From NCBI GenBank assembly GCA_918807975.1, contig OU964934.1:2604001-2668000 (forward strand): a stretch of DNA of 64,000 nt, read 5' to 3'. Both the position numbers and the translations under genes were made by a program. Shown here piece after piece: positions 45,651-58,461 of this stretch (positions are counted from its first letter, which is position 1; each line of letters starts with the position of its first letter). Source of the stretch: Aplidium turbinatum (Eukaryota > Chordata > Ascidiacea > Aplousobranchia > Polyclinidae). The notes beneath the pieces were generated by a model. That model did no database searches. It had not been told where the DNA came from and saw only the letters and a program-made list of their open reading frames with translations.

Positions 45651-46615
45651 TAGAGCTCAACCAATATATCGGTCAGCCGATATCAGGAGTAGCCGATATA
45701 TTGCATCAGCTATTTTTCGCCGATAAACATCGGCCAGCAAAAGCACACTCAAAACCAGTCATACCTGCCTTTAGAAGAAACAGAAGTTGCTCAAATGCGC
45801 ATTTAAACTCTCTCGTTTTAATTATGCGCAAGTGCAAGCGGCTGCACACAATCCATTTTTGCACGCAGCACGTGGGTATGCTTTTGAATGTCTTGTTTTG
45901 TGGGGTCTGCTACTATTCGGTGAGTCCGATTCAGTGAGTCCGATTCGGTGAGTCCGATTCGGTGAGTTCCTAACCTCTAACCCCTAACCCTAAAATGGCA
46001 ATGATAATTAGGCTACGGTACCCAATAATTTTAAAAAAAAATTGAAAAAATCTCCCGTTAAGGGATCGGACTCACCAAATCGGACTCACCGAATCAGACT
46101 CACCGAATCGGACTCACCAAAATGGGCCATTCCGTGTTTTGTGCACGTGGAAGGGCGCTCTTCTATCTGCCTATTTAATTGGTGCTGCCTGGTTGTGCTT
46201 CTGTTTATCGGGCTCATGGCGGTGACACCGGTCTGTGTGCGAATCCCAGCAGAAACTCCTGTCGTGGACTGATTTACGATGAAAAAATATGTCTTCTTGG
46301 CATGAATGCTGAGAAACTATGTTTTTTGAACTACAATTTGAAGCTGTTGAACTTTGATTATTGAATTGAACACAAAACAGTATTGCATTTGGATGTTTCT
46401 TTTTTGTTTGGTGTTTTTTGTGATTAGTGTTAAGAATGATTTTTCCATTACAGCAACCAATGCATAAACTCTCTTGGACTGGTTTGTTGCTTAATAACTT
46501 TGTTGGTAACAAATTTTCCGTAGTTGATATATATCGGTTGAAATATATCGGTATCAGCCTAAAAATTTCATAAATATCGGTATCGGCCTGAAAAAGTGAT
46601 ATCGGTCGAGCTCTA
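45651..46615. mobile_element. hAT-type element with CGATAT-rich ends, upstream of GLG1
   Basis: Ends TAGAGCTCAACC and GGTCGAGCTCTA are inverted; the flanks CCAATACA and CCAATACG agree at 7 of 8. The subterminal parts are full of ATATCGG/CCGATAT words. It is 965 bp and hosts the second telomere-core element. Confidence 0.85.
45903..46135. mobile_element. Small element with telomere-like core, copy 2 (nested)
   Basis: It is flanked by an exact 8-bp duplication GTTTTGTG (45895-45902, 46136-46143). The left side has three GGTGAGTCCGATTC units, the right side four inverted ones, more than copy 1. The core CTAACCCCTAACCCTAA and the following AATGATAATTAGG are shared with copy 1. Confidence 0.88.
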
Positions 46616-46654
46616 CCAATACGTCCATTGAAGTCTGTGTTATCGGATGAATAT

Positions 46655-46812
46655 TAATTCAATTCCGTTCTATTTTTCATTACCAATGCGAACATGTAGA
46701 CTGTAGAGAACGATAAAGTAAACACACAAATTTGATAGCAGCAAAAGGGAAAGACGACAAAACCAAAAGGTTTAAATATATATACATCGATAAAACAGTG
46801 TTGGAAACACTA
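46655..46812. repeat. About 155-bp dispersed repeat, copy 2
   Basis: It is in the same orientation as, and similar along its length to, 4640-4795. It sits about 40 bp beyond the hAT element ending at 46615. Confidence 0.65.
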
Positions 46813-47339
46813 TCTTAAAAATGCACAGCCACCAAACCTAGGAGAAAAAGAAAACTTTTGTTTCGTCGGTTGTAAAAAGAGACCCACAACCAACATTTGC
46901 AAGTGCAACAAGGGTAATTTAACACAAAAGAAAATAAAAAAGTGTCAAGTTTCCCGAACTTTTTACTTAAAGAGTCTCGGATTTAAAAAAGTTGTCATGT
47001 CATAAAAGACTCAGCAAGGTAAAAATTGCAGAAAACCAGCTTAGTGTGACCGTGCGGATTCAGAAAAAAAGTAAATGAAAATAGAGTTATAATTAAATAT
47101 AATAAAATACAGAGATACTACTTCTGAGTTCTGTTTAAATAAACTTTGATCAATCAATTCCAAATTCGATTTGCAAAGGTTTTACAATAGTATATGTGAA
47201 GGATGATTGATTGGGGCACTGGTCAAGTAGCTTATTTCTATTTTGACAACAGATTGGGTACGGTAGGCTTACCCTGTTTTTTTTTTGCTAATTCTGCACT
47301 TACTGTATGTACCGCTGCACCATATGGGTTGTTCTACAA

Positions 47340-48180
47340 CAGGGACGAGCAACATGAGGCCCACGACAGGATTTTGAGCGGCCCGCAGATAGTTTCCGGT
47401 CTTTACATAATGTGGCCCGCGGCCACTCTACCGCAATCCTCCACTACTTGCTTACTACATCAAATAATAGTGACTGTTGGTTATTTTTTTAGTTCTTTGA
47501 TTATTTATTTTCGGTTTTTAGTCAAGTGACAAGCATGTTATGTTCCGTCATTAACGGGCCTTTCGTCCTTTTTCTTTGTCTCTTGTAAGAACCTCCTTCA
47601 GTCTCAAGCCGGAAAAATAGATCAAAGTGAAATTTGGCTGATTAGTGTAATAATTAAACAGGGAACGTATACAAATAATAGCGATTGTTGGTTAAACTTT
47701 AGTTCTTTGTGTTTTTAGTTTCTTTGTTTTCAGTTAGAATTAGATTTTGAATGTAGCCTACAATAAATATTTTCCTATGGATTTTGCAAAGAAACATAAA
47801 GTTGAAAAGGAGTGTGTAGCGAATTTAACAAATATGCTCAAGCGCTTTTTTACACAAGTCGGCAAGAAAGCAGTAGGCTACCGTAGATGTTTGCTTTGCA
47901 ATGAAAGTGACAACTTTGATCGACCACAGATGTCCTATTTACTTCAGAAGCTATTAAACGTTCAGAAGCTACATTACGTTAATTGTTAATAAATTCATTA
48001 AGGACTGTCTTTGGTCTTTATGCTTTAAACTTAAAGTTTACATTACGGTACATTAAATAGAATTCATTTTTTGTCTAGGTAGATAAATACACGCTTAATG
48101 TAGCGATTTGTGAATCCGGCCCGCCAACTACTTCATTTTCCCATATCAGGCCCGCCGACTGGAGAAGTTGCCCGCCCCTG
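47340..48180. mobile_element. hAT element with N-terminal transposase remnant
   Basis: Ends CAGGGACGAGCAACATGAGG and AGTTGCCCGCCCCTG are flanked by an exact 8-bp duplication TTCTACAA (47332-47339, 48181-48188). CAGGGGTGGGCAAC-type ends rich in GGCCCGC are typical of one large hAT group. It is an 841-bp deletion derivative. Confidence 0.88.
47777..47989 (+). pseudogene. hAT transposase N-terminal fragment
   Basis: A frame reading MDFAKKHKVEKEC and, after a spacer, VGYRRCLLCNESDNF resembles the start of GTF2IRD2/ZBED-type hAT transposases (KKRKVDxEC...VCLICNE). The frame ends after about 70 codons and the catalytic part is absent. The internal deletion explains the loss. Confidence 0.5.
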
Positions 48181-48188
48181 TTCTACAA

Positions 48189-49402
48189 CTAAGTCTTCTT
48201 ATGAATTGACATTGATAGATAACTTTTTTATGGACACTTTCAAAGTGTGTTTGAACCATTTTCTCTGAACACTCACTTATCACCTACTACAAATGAAACC
48301 GAATAATCACATACTACTTTTACTACTTTTATGTATCAATCGTTTTATCACATCAAAATGTGAAATCCCAAACAAAATCCTATCTGGTGTTAAGTGAACT
48401 CATCGGTTTAACATATTCCACTCTTAGGAATACATCAGATACATGTATCATGATTCACTTATAACTTGTACATATATATTATAATTTATTTATTTAATCG
48501 TATGATTGTCTTTAGCCAGATGTTTGTAAGCAAAGGAAATGAGTCATGGGGATCTCTCATGTGAGCTCTCTACAACACTGCATACCGTATATTCTTTGAA
48601 ATAAAATATAGAATTCACAACACGAAAGCATATGTTCTTCTAGTGACTACACTAGGTTACCACATGCTAAAATGATACCCAGCATTTATTTCCGACGTTT
48701 TTTCAGTTCGTACGACTGACTTTATCAAGGGGGCAGAAACAAGTAAACACTAGGCTCTCAGCAAATGGCTCTACACAAAAATATACTCATGAAATAAAAG
48801 TCATTTTAAATACCAAATGCTTGGTAAACAGTCTCTCTCTGTAATTAAGGAAGCATGTGTTTACATCATGGTTGGTATAAATAAAGAAATGCAGAAGTAT
48901 TTTAACCATGCTGAAATGTAGTTTCTAAGTAGAATGTTTTTTTTTGTTTTTTTTTGCGCAATGCTCTGAGTTCAAGATGGAATGTAAGAATGTAACAAAT
49001 ATCATAATCAGCTACTAAACACCGCATGTAATCCGTAATCATTCTTGTATCACTTCTACAATGTACAGTTTGTGGTTTTCAGTCTGGAGCGTCATTACAG
49101 TTATAGTGCATAGACAGGTTTATCTTACAATTTTCATTTTAAAATATGTATTTAAAATATTTTAAAACATTTTAAAATAATATGTATATTGCAGATTTAA
49201 GAAACTCCTGATGAGGACACACGTACAATCGTACATGTTGAAAACGTTTGAGTTGATTTTTTTAAAATTATGTGCCAATCAAACTACATCTTGCTTGTAC
49301 TAGCACTAGCTTAAGCTACGGTAATACTAGCAAGATGTACTAGCTTAAACCAATCAAACCAGAACTCTCTTAAAAAACATCATCAAATGACAGACAAGCT
49401 TT
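48189..49402. other. Intergenic stretch without a recognised gene
   Basis: AT-rich. It contains a small hairpin near 49207-49255 (CTGATGAGG...GTACAATCGTAC...GAAAACG) that resembles the 3' end of some retroelements. No exon was found. Confidence 0.4.
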
Positions 49403-49530
49403 TTTGACCATGTCATGAGGAAGGAAGAATGCTGCTTTTTGTGGAAGATAAAAGGAAAACAAGCATGTGGAAAACAACGTTTCACAATAACCTCAGGGAT
49501 CACCTTGATGAACTGCAACCACAACAATTT
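49403..49530 (+). pseudogene. Possible LINE reverse-transcriptase tail remnant
   Basis: One frame reads FDHVMRKEECCFLWKIKGK then QACGKQRFTIT. Many LINE proteins end with a GHVxRRxxxxL...GKxxGKRxRGRxRxT pattern, which this follows loosely. A stop lies soon after. The similarity is short, so this is tentative. Confidence 0.4.
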
Positions 49531-49732
49531 TTAATACTGGGATAAATGGAGAGAATTATGCAACGATGCCTAACCCTGGAACAGGCATGATACACGAAGA
49601 AGGATTTGATCATTTAAAGTCAGTGGCACAGACACTAAACAAGCAGTAGAAATTCAGTACAATAGAATTTGCCTATAGTGACATTTGTTATTGTGACACT
49701 TTTTCAAAGATCCCTTCAGGTGTCACTATGAG

Positions 49733-49981
49733 TGCAACCTAATTCGTACCGTCATTTCGTACCCTGAAAAGATCGAGAGAAAAAATAGCACAAAGCCGAA
49801 GTCGCTGATCACAACAAAGCCGAAGTCGCTAATCGGATTTTCCGCAAAAATTTTAAAGTTAGGGTTAGAGTTAAGCGAAAACTTCGATCCGTGTACTATT
49901 TTGGCTTTTTTAAATTTTTTTCTCGATTTTTTCAGGGTACAAAATGAGGGTATGAATTGTTTAGGGTACGAATTAGGTTGC
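49733..49981. mobile_element. Palindromic MITE-like element of GTACGAATTAGG type
   Basis: The left TGCAACCTAATTCGTACC and right GGTACGAATTAGGTTGCA are perfect inverted ends; inner CGTACCCTGAAAA and TTTTTCAGGGTAC also pair. Nearly the whole 249 bp could fold back on itself. The flanks do not give a clear duplication, so the superfamily is unknown. Confidence 0.75.
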
Positions 49982-50391
49982 ATCCGTCACTATAGCAGGC
50001 CTCTTAAGCTCCCGATGACCAAGTTGTTAAATGGCCTCCAAAACTACTGCGCCAGTAAGCCATGTTTGGTCATTGTATAGCCTATTGTACGGTATGAAGT
50101 ACGGTACCGTAGTGACATAATATTATCTTTCTCAATACAAACCAACACCTAGTTTGAGTAAGCTAGGCTACACTGCGTAATTCAATCTCGTTTCACGCTA
50201 ATGTCACTACTGTACTATACTTTTGGTATATTTATCAATGATTGTACGTTTTCAACTTTTTACATTTATGATGTGACTACTTCATAGCTTGAACGAGTTG
50301 TCATGCTTCATAGAAAAAAGATCATGATCAGCAGCTACAATTACAAATGTCTTTGGCATGAGTGGACTTGTAATTTTACCAAAGCCCTACC

Positions 50392-50709
50392 CGTCTGCCC
50401 GATAACTCAATTGGTTAGCGTGTGACTTCGTGGACGAAGAAGCTTCATGATCAAGCGGCGCTGGTTCAACTCTCGGGGTGTGCGCTTGACCAACGCATTC
50501 TAGGGACTGCTCTCCATTCAGTGGCACCTAATAGATGGAATAGTTCCCCGGCAACAACACTTTAACGATCGAAAACTTAACTCTGTCAATCTCAGTAACC
50601 GACCCTACATCAAAAGCCTGTATGCGAAACAACCAGGAATAACCTATCAAGGCTTTGTCAGTCCGAAAATAAAGATTCAAAACCAACCAACCAAACCAAT
50701 AATAATAAT
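50392..50709 (+). mobile_element. tRNA-derived SINE, forward copy
   Basis: The tRNA-like head has an A box in GATAACTCAATTGGTTAGCG and a B box GGTTCAACTCTC about 50 bases later, the spacing of a Pol III promoter. A unique body and an AACCAACCAACC-type tail ending in AATAATAATAATC follow. It pairs with 3587-3878. Confidence 0.8.
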
Positions 50710-52790
50710 CATGCTTTTAGTTGCAATTTTGCATCAATCACTTTCACCCCTTGAAGTTCAAACAAAAGTGTACCATACTGCAAAGTTTCAGACTTGATTT
50801 TGATTTGAGAGGCTAATATGCCAATCAGTTGGCAAATCACAAATAAACACTTCCTAAATCTTATTCCCACGGTGCTGTCAAACGCAGTCGACTGATCTGT
50901 ATAAAAACAAGGGACTGAAACGTAAAAAATACAAATCTTATAAAATTTCTTGCGTTCCTTCACTTCCAGTGACTGCAGCCTCTGCAGGGTAGTCTTGTCT
51001 GGACTATAACAAGATGTTAAAAATGACAAATTACTTTATTTCTAATGCTTTTCGGAGAGTATGAAAACAGAGTCGTTGGGGGACACAGCTCTTAAGGGAA
51101 CCAGCTAATTCCATGACTGATAAAGTCTTTCGCTGTTTCCTGTCTGTTTTGGAATCTAGTTTTTTATTATGATGTTATCTTATTCGTGTTGTTTATAATT
51201 TCACCGTAGTAGGCTACTCTCGCAACAGGCGCAATAAAAGTTCTCTCTCTCTCTCTCTTTGATGCACAAGGAGCTAAACCAAAAGCAACAAAAGCTTGGT
51301 CTCCCTCTTTCACCGTCAGCACTCTTGATAACGCACCACAGCCGACCAACATAGAAAAACATGAATGAATGACTCTATCAGAGAGCTAAGACAAGTAGCC
51401 TAAAGTCTGCCTGCTCAACCACAGAAACATAGGCTACAATGCTGAAATGAAGAAGTTGGCAACTGGAACCACATTGCTGAAAAGCAAACACAATGCAGTG
51501 ATAAGTGACTAAACATAAAATTAAATAAAGCAAAAACTTTACTCATAGCACAAATTGATCAAGAAATGGGCATCGGTACCACAAGAACTACGTATTTTAC
51601 TTTAGGCCTATTATTAATCGTAGGCTATAGGCTATTTTAGACCATGCGGTCCTTATGAAGGTAGGAGAATAATTCAATAAATCCACTCACATGCAACATG
51701 TATTATGAAACTAAATGAAACATTTACTGTGTATGCTTACAAACACAAACAAATAGGTTACCCTGTAACTTTCGTAAAGTTGATAGGTGGAATGGTGGTA
51801 GCCTACATTGATTATAGCTTTTATCGACTAGCCTACTTGAAATAAAAAAACAACGTGACATTGCTGTTGCACAGGCTCAATGGATACTTTGACTGAATCG
51901 TATTTGGATTGTCGATCATCGTTTGGAATGTCAATTAACTAAACCAGAAAATTCATGCTACTTTGTTAGAGTTTATAGTAGAAGACATGACACTACCCCG
52001 GGGATTTAATGAGTAGCATTGGCTATGTCGCGTAGCCTAACTACTTCCCTTTGGCTTTATTGAAAGTTGTCTTTCAATGGATCATACAATAAGACTTGTC
52101 CAATAATAAATGCTTGTGAAATGGCGAATATATTTGATATTAGCAGCCAGTAACCTAGCGTTGACAAGGAATGTCCAGAGTATAGTTTTGCATCCGAGAT
52201 GACTTTCAAATACTTTTTCAGGAGTGGGGTTGTATTCCAAAGGAAATTCCACAGTTCCAAAATTTTTAGAGCTACCGGTTTATACCTTGTTATGTTGAAG
52301 GATTTTGCTTTCAATTCAGGGTCTTGGTTTTTTTTTTAAAACATACATCGCACCTTTATTTTCCATGCTTTTATTTTTGTGTTTCAAAAGTGGTAGGCCT
52401 AATTGCAAGTTTTTGAGATGGCTTTTTTCATTGGACCTTTAGATTGGCATTTTTCATTGGTAGCTCACCATAGGTCCAAATTATCCTCTGGAAACGGCTC
52501 TGTTGACAGTATAGGCACCTTACTACTTGAGGCAGGGTAACATTATCTGAAAGAAAAATGGTTGTCATTTTCAGATTTATCACGGTCAAAATGATGGTAA
52601 ACAATGAGAGAAGTTAAAAAATTGAAAACTTTTGATTTTTGAACCGGTCTAAGGCCCATGCCTAACCTAATATGTTTTGTATAGAAGCAGACGAATTAAT
52701 TTTGTGTGTTTCATGTTAATTTTGGCAAACATAATAAAGATGTTGCATATGAGCAAACTTTTTTTTAAAATGGCCAACTCTAGGAATAGG
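50710..52790. other. Intergenic stretch without a recognised gene
   Basis: Several open frames of 60-106 codons lack start context, splice partners and recognisable domains. No repeat ends were seen apart from the CT run. Confidence 0.4.
51240..51260 (+). repeat. CT microsatellite
   Basis: About ten CT units, within AGTTCTCTCTCTCTC. Confidence 0.8.
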
Positions 52791-52791
52791 C

Positions 52792-53767
52792 GGGGCAAAA
52801 CGGACATGTCAACTTCAAAGTGCTCTATTTGTGCAAATAATCAGCTAAGCCTAAGTGCTCTTTTTGAGCAAATAATCAGATAGGCTATGCCTGGACCTAT
52901 TGCGTTTTTTGAATTAACATAGGCTATCACTTAACAACTGCCCAGAGCATGAAACTTAATGTGTGTTTCGCTTACTTACAAAAAATGATTTTTAAAGTAG
53001 GTGTCTGTTTTGCCCAGGCGTGGAAAAAAACGAACATAGCCTTGTAGGGGAAAGCGGGGCAAAACGGACATACGGGGCAAAACGGACACCCCGTTATTTT
53101 TATACTGAAATGACTGATGGTTCCGTTTTGTTTTGCGCAACAGCTGGAATTAAGTCCAATAAATCGTGTGTAAATGTTTAGCAACAGTGCTGCCAGTTTT
53201 AAGCAACTGATAGTCCGAAGTTCGTTTTGCATTGGTTTTTCAAAAAGAAGTACGTTAGGTTGAGTAGGTGTTTTGAGGAGATTTGTACACCGTTTGAATT
53301 TTTTCTTTAATTTGTTCAAACTAGCATTAATTCTGCGTGTGTGTAGCAAAAAAATATTGCTTTAAGTTTATTAGTATTGTCAGAAGAACTATTTTTTTTT
53401 GCTGACTTCATTGGGGTAAAACGGACATGTGCTGCTTGGGGCAAAACGGACACACTCAGCAAGTTCTTGGTTTTTAGAATGCCGGTTTAAAACACATGAT
53501 ATCTCATGTTTGATTGCACAATTTATCAATAAAGCCCGAAAATTTGCACATGTAATGTATGTAATGCACATGCCATCATGGTGACCTTGTTTTTTTTCTT
53601 ATTGACAATTTTATTGTTTGGTAAATATGGTTCATAAAAATTAGCCGTCATTCGCATTTTTTCTTTACAGGTAAAAACAAATTTTAGTCAGAAAAGCATG
53701 CTAAGAGTAAGATTCATTTGCTAAGAACCAACCTTTTATACTAAAAACATAATGGGGCAAAACGGTC
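52792..53767 (+). repeat. Six spaced GGGGCAAAACGGAC motifs
   Basis: GGGGCAAAACGGAC or a one-base variant occurs at 52792, 53056, 53074, 53413, 53438 and 53754, all on the plus strand. A seventh lies inverted at 62270-62283. The motif is part of a mobile element's ends and interior rather than a gene. Confidence 0.8.
52818..52886. repeat. Two 35-bp tandem units
   Basis: AGTGCTCTATTTGTGCAAAT plus AATCAGCTAAGCC is followed at once by AGTGCTCTTTTTGAGCAAAT plus AATCAGATAGGC. Confidence 0.7.
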
Positions 53768-53802
53768 ACCAAAGCAAAAAAAAAAGAATTGCAAATAATT
53801 AT

Positions 53803-54329
53803 TGGTCACAGCGGTAAACCATAATCTCTTTGTAGGAAAATTGTAACATAAAGTTCCCGGATCCGTTTGTCTGCATGTAGTGACCGAAAAAGAAACACTC
53901 CTTGAAACGTCTATTCAATAAGTGTATTCCTGTAAAATTAGCCCGCGGCTATCGAAATCGAGATGCAACGCCTTACACCTCTAAAAACTGTCACTACGAT
54001 ACAGATTACTTGGATAAAAGACGGAGAATTTGTCCAGCTAGCAAGCACTAAATAAACCAGTTAAATGTGCGACCGACTTCCAACAAACAACTTCAAGAAT
54101 GAATCAGAAAAATTTGTGATAACTCAAAGGCACGTCAGCAGTAGCGTGACGCAATATTTCATGTTTAAACAGGTTTCAAACCGAAACAGGTTTCAACAGG
54201 TTTGACACAAGTCTTACGAACGATGGTGCAATTTTGGCTCATGTTTTAGGAATTTCCATGACGTAATATTCAGTAGACTTGAACGGTTTTTTTTATGACG
54301 TTTGATTAGGTGAACAATTGTCTGGAACA
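53803..54329 (-). repeat. 3' LTR of the BEL/Pao element
   Basis: It begins TGGTCACAGCGGTAAACC and ends TGTCTGGAACA on the plus strand. It matches 61610-62136 almost base for base. It is downstream in the element's own orientation. Confidence 0.93.
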
Positions 54330-54644
54330 TAGCGGCCCCTAGTTATGACAGTCTGACATGGCATAACTAAAAAAGAATTGACGACAATTGTGAGCCAATG
54401 AATAAAAACACATGATACACAAATTGTTTGAATCACTCACGTTCAAGTTAATACGCAAATACAAAGGGCATGCAAAGAATGAACAGCAATAAGAATAAAC
54501 ACGACGATACATGAAATTGGTACCATAGGTAGTAGGTACACGCAAAAAATGACGCTATATACAATGGTTGCGATAATAACCGACTGTTCTGGGCTCAGAC
54601 AAGTGTCGGCCACCGCAGACAAAACCAGGCTCAAACCCTAACAC

Positions 54645-57600
54645 TTAGGTGTTCTTTACGGGGGCGAGGCACGAAATATCCCTCAACACATAGTCTACTT
54701 TCACTTTCCCCGTACTCTCATCATAGTTGCAGACGGCAACTTTAGCTCTACGAACCACAGGCTTCCCTTTCCTAATTTGTGGAACTACCTCATGCACCCT
54801 CCCAAGTTGATACTTCCCACGTTTACCAATGTCCTGGAGAGAACCTACCACTACAAGTTGACCAGGCTCCAAATTCTCGGCCATTTTTAGCCATTTTTTC
54901 CGGCCCTGAAGACCTGGCAAGTAAAAATCGATCCATTTATTCCAAAACTGCTGAGAAAGTGACAAATTGAACCGATAATCCCTTCTTAATTGGTCACGAT
55001 CATGTGGTTGCCCAACAGCACAGTATGGGTCTAAGTATGGGGTCAAAAGTGAGGCAGGGGTGATGACAGTAAAGTCCCTAGGGTCGTCACTCAAAGGTAC
55101 CAAAGGGCGTTCGTTCACGATCCGAACGGCACTGCCTGTGTACGTAAGCAGTTCAATAAAATTGGGCTTACGAATTGAAGAGTCCAAAATGTGAAAAAAT
55201 GCAATTTTAAATTGTTTAACCATTGCCTCCCAGGCGCCACCTTGCGCCGGAGCATACGGAGGTATAAATTCCCAGTTTATCTCTCTCTGTCTCAGGGCGT
55301 TGTGAAATTCAGCTGATTCTATCAACTCGGGTAACTTCTTAGATGCTGCCTGAAAGGTACTTCCATTATCGGAATAGATAGCATTAACCTGCCCACGTAA
55401 ATCTGTAAACCTTGTAAAGGCAAGTAAAAAATCACTCAGCGACAATGACGTAACCAGCTCAACATGAATAGCGCGAGATGCCATACATGTGAACAAGAGT
55501 CCCCAAGCTTTTTTGTGACTTCTACCTTCAACAAAGGTTAAAGGTCCAAGATAGTCTAAGCCGCAATCAAAAAAGGGTTTCCTATGCGCAGTTGTGCGAG
55601 ACAAAGGTAAATCAGACATGAGCTGCCTTATAGGCCGTGCTTTCTCAATCGCACATACACCACAATCATTAAGATACCTCTTCACGAAGGCATTACCATT
55701 AGCGATCACAAAACTTCTGTCGCGTAGACAACAAAGTGTGCTGTACTCCACAGTGCGCATTTCCATTATGATGCGACATTACAACAAGCCTAGTGAAGGG
55801 GTGCTTCGAAGGTAAAACAATCGGATGCTTTGCTTCAAGAGAGATCTCGGGAGAATTACTTAAGCGCCCTTCAATGCGGATTACACCAGCGTCATCTACA
55901 CAAGGTCTGTACTTTTTAAGTGAACGTAATTCTTTCAAGCGTTCCTTCTCACGTTGCGAAGCGCCAACACTACCTCGCTTTATCACTTCCTCAAGGGCAT
56001 CCGGCGATCGTTTGGTCATTAAATGTACCACATCGCCATACACGCTCTTCTGAACAAACTTCACAGCCAACTCTGAAGCACTGTTAAGATAAGATGCATC
56101 CAGTTTTGGCTTCACAAAGCTACGCTTTCTCGTTTTACAGCACAAAAATTCAACAAAAGCAACCAAATAAGCGATTCTCTTTTTCATAACATACAAAGAA
56201 GGTGCGGCCTCGATCAATCTGTGAAGACCACCCTGTCCAACGTCAAGCGACTCCTCTTCGTCACGAAGATATAGGCTATGGACAGGTACTGGAGTGGCAT
56301 TTTCTACAGATGGAATTTCCTCACACTGGTAGAGAAGACTAGAACTATTTAACCACAACTCTCGCAATTCTTTCTTTGTAATAAGATTTGGCCTTGTGCC
56401 AACATCAGCTGGGTTCATATCGGTAGGGCAAAAACGCCAATCCTGGGCTCCAGACAACAATAAAATATGCTCAACTCGACGCGTAATAAACTTATTCAAA
56501 CGTAAATCAGGGTTTTTAACCCACTGCAACACAGTACGAGAATCACACCAAAAATACTTAAGGCAGTCGGGCATCTTCAATGCCTCGTAGGCCTGCTTCA
56601 CGAGTCTTGCTGTATTCAAAGCGGCAACAAGCTCTTTCCTAGCTATCGGCCAAGAAAACTGATTTTTTACAACAATGGTAGATTTACCCAGAACGAAAGA
56701 CACACTCGGAACTCCGTTAACCAGTCTACGTACGTAAACAACAGAAGAGAAAGCTTGATTCGAAGCATCACTAAACCCATGCAATTGATATGAAACAATA
56801 TCATCCGGACTGCACACACCAGAGTTTGCAAAATACCATCTCGGTAACGAAAAATCCTTAAGCAGGTCCAAAGAGCGAAGCCACGACTCCCACTCTTTAA
56901 CAAAGCTATCAGGGACCTCGGTGTCCCAATCAAACTTGTCTATCGCCAATTGCTGAAGTATAAGGCGTGCTTTTAGAAAAAATGGCGCTCCAAAGCCTAG
57001 TGGATCAAAATTTTGTCCAAGCTGACTGAGCATACTTCGGCGCGTGTGTTTAGCTAAGGGCTTTAAGGAACATGCGATACGCATCTCGTCAGACTCGGTT
57101 TGCCACACACAACCCAATGTCTTCGCTGATGGCAAAGTCATATTTTCAGTCTGAAAGTCAATGTCACGAATCAAAGGTGAAAGCATCTCATTATCCAAAT
57201 TTGACAAGACAATCATAGCCTCCTTGTTAGCACTCCACTTACCAAGTTTAAACCCACGGCTATCAAACAAAGCAATTGATTCATGAGTGATTTGCTGAGC
57301 TTCCTCTAAGCTATCAGCCGAAAATATAAAATCATCCATGTACATATTATTTGCAATATTGCAGAGAGTCAATTCACCAGCACTGCTGGGATTCTGCTCG
57401 ATCATTTTCTTTATAGCCAAGCAAGCGATATACGGGCTACTCTTTATTCCCCAAGGGTGTACACAAAAACGAAATGGTACCATCCTACCATTTTCAAGGT
57501 CATCATCTTCAAACCACAATATACGAAACAAATCCCTTTGCGACTCCGGTAACTTTATTTGAAAGAAGCATTTAGTCACATCAGCCATGAGACCAAATCT

Positions 57601-58425
57601 ACCAAGCCGAAATCTAGCCAAGACATCTACCAGAGGGTTTAACAAGTCAGGACCCGAAAACATTACATCATTAACACAAGTTCCTCGAAATTCAGACCTG
57701 CCATCGTAAACAATGCGCTTTTTTAATTGTGACGTAACAAAGTATGGTAAATACCATTCAAATCCCTTGACATTTCCTGCTTCACCAGTACGCTCAATAT
57801 AGCCATTTGATTTAAGATCTTTCATGGTGTCAGTAAGGAAATCACGAAGTTCAGGTTGTTTTAAAGCCTTCTTCCTTAAAGCAGCAACTCTATCTGACGC
57901 CAACACAAAATTGTTAGGTAGATCAATATCTTCCTTCAACGGAACAGGTATCTCAAATCGACCATCTTTCAACTCAATATTCGGTTCAACAAGTTCTCTA
58001 GCCAAAATGTCATTGCGAGACAATTCACAGGTTTCATTTTGCAAGGTCAAATCCTGAATGACTTTATTCAGGTCTGCTATTTCCATATCACGAGACTCAA
58101 TTTTACGCTGAAAGCCAGAGATGACATCCGACTCTGAAGACGTCTGCACTCTGCACACTTTAGCAACGCTTTCATCTAAGGGTGACTTACCACCACAAGC
58201 CAACCAACCGAGAGGAGTGAGCAAAGCATGTGGTTCACTACGATTTTCACCAACACGCTCTTTTTTTGCACACATCAAATAAGCGTTGTCGTTGCCAATC
58301 AGTACATCTACAGTACTACAATCATTCAAACGAAACATATTCACGTCATGAAAATGACGGAAACCATTTAAATCTTGTTTATGCGGTAAAGTTTTAACAT
58401 CGTCAGCCCAAGCTGGGTTAACCAC
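54645..58425 (-). CDS. Pol region of the BEL/Pao element (RT, RNase H, integrase)
   Basis: The reverse transcriptase part has YDGRSEFRGTCVNDVMFSGP, GLMADVTKCFFQIKL, HPWGIKSSP and the catalytic box NMYMDDF, as in the Pao family. An RNase H-like part follows (HGFSDASNQAF, YFWCDSRTVLQWV). The integrase part shows GLDYLGPL, YSDNGSTFQAA and PYAPAQGGAWEAMVK with the expected acidic catalytic residues. These parts copy the element and insert it in the genome. Confidence 0.9.
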
Positions 58426-58461
58426 CGAAGTTATATCACAAAACAGTTCATCTGTCTCTAA

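Noticed and set aside
44880-45990. CCCTAA repeats as a chromosome end
   Set aside because: Only two or three units each, inside small elements with target duplications, so not a telomere.
49207-49255. Hammerhead-ribozyme-like CTGATGAG ... GAAAACG
   Set aside because: The core words are present, but the helices do not arrange as in a hammerhead; a simple hairpin of a retroelement end is more likely.
52792-53767. Spaced direct repeats as a possible CRISPR array
   Set aside because: Spacing is irregular and the genome is animal; the motif belongs to a mobile element.
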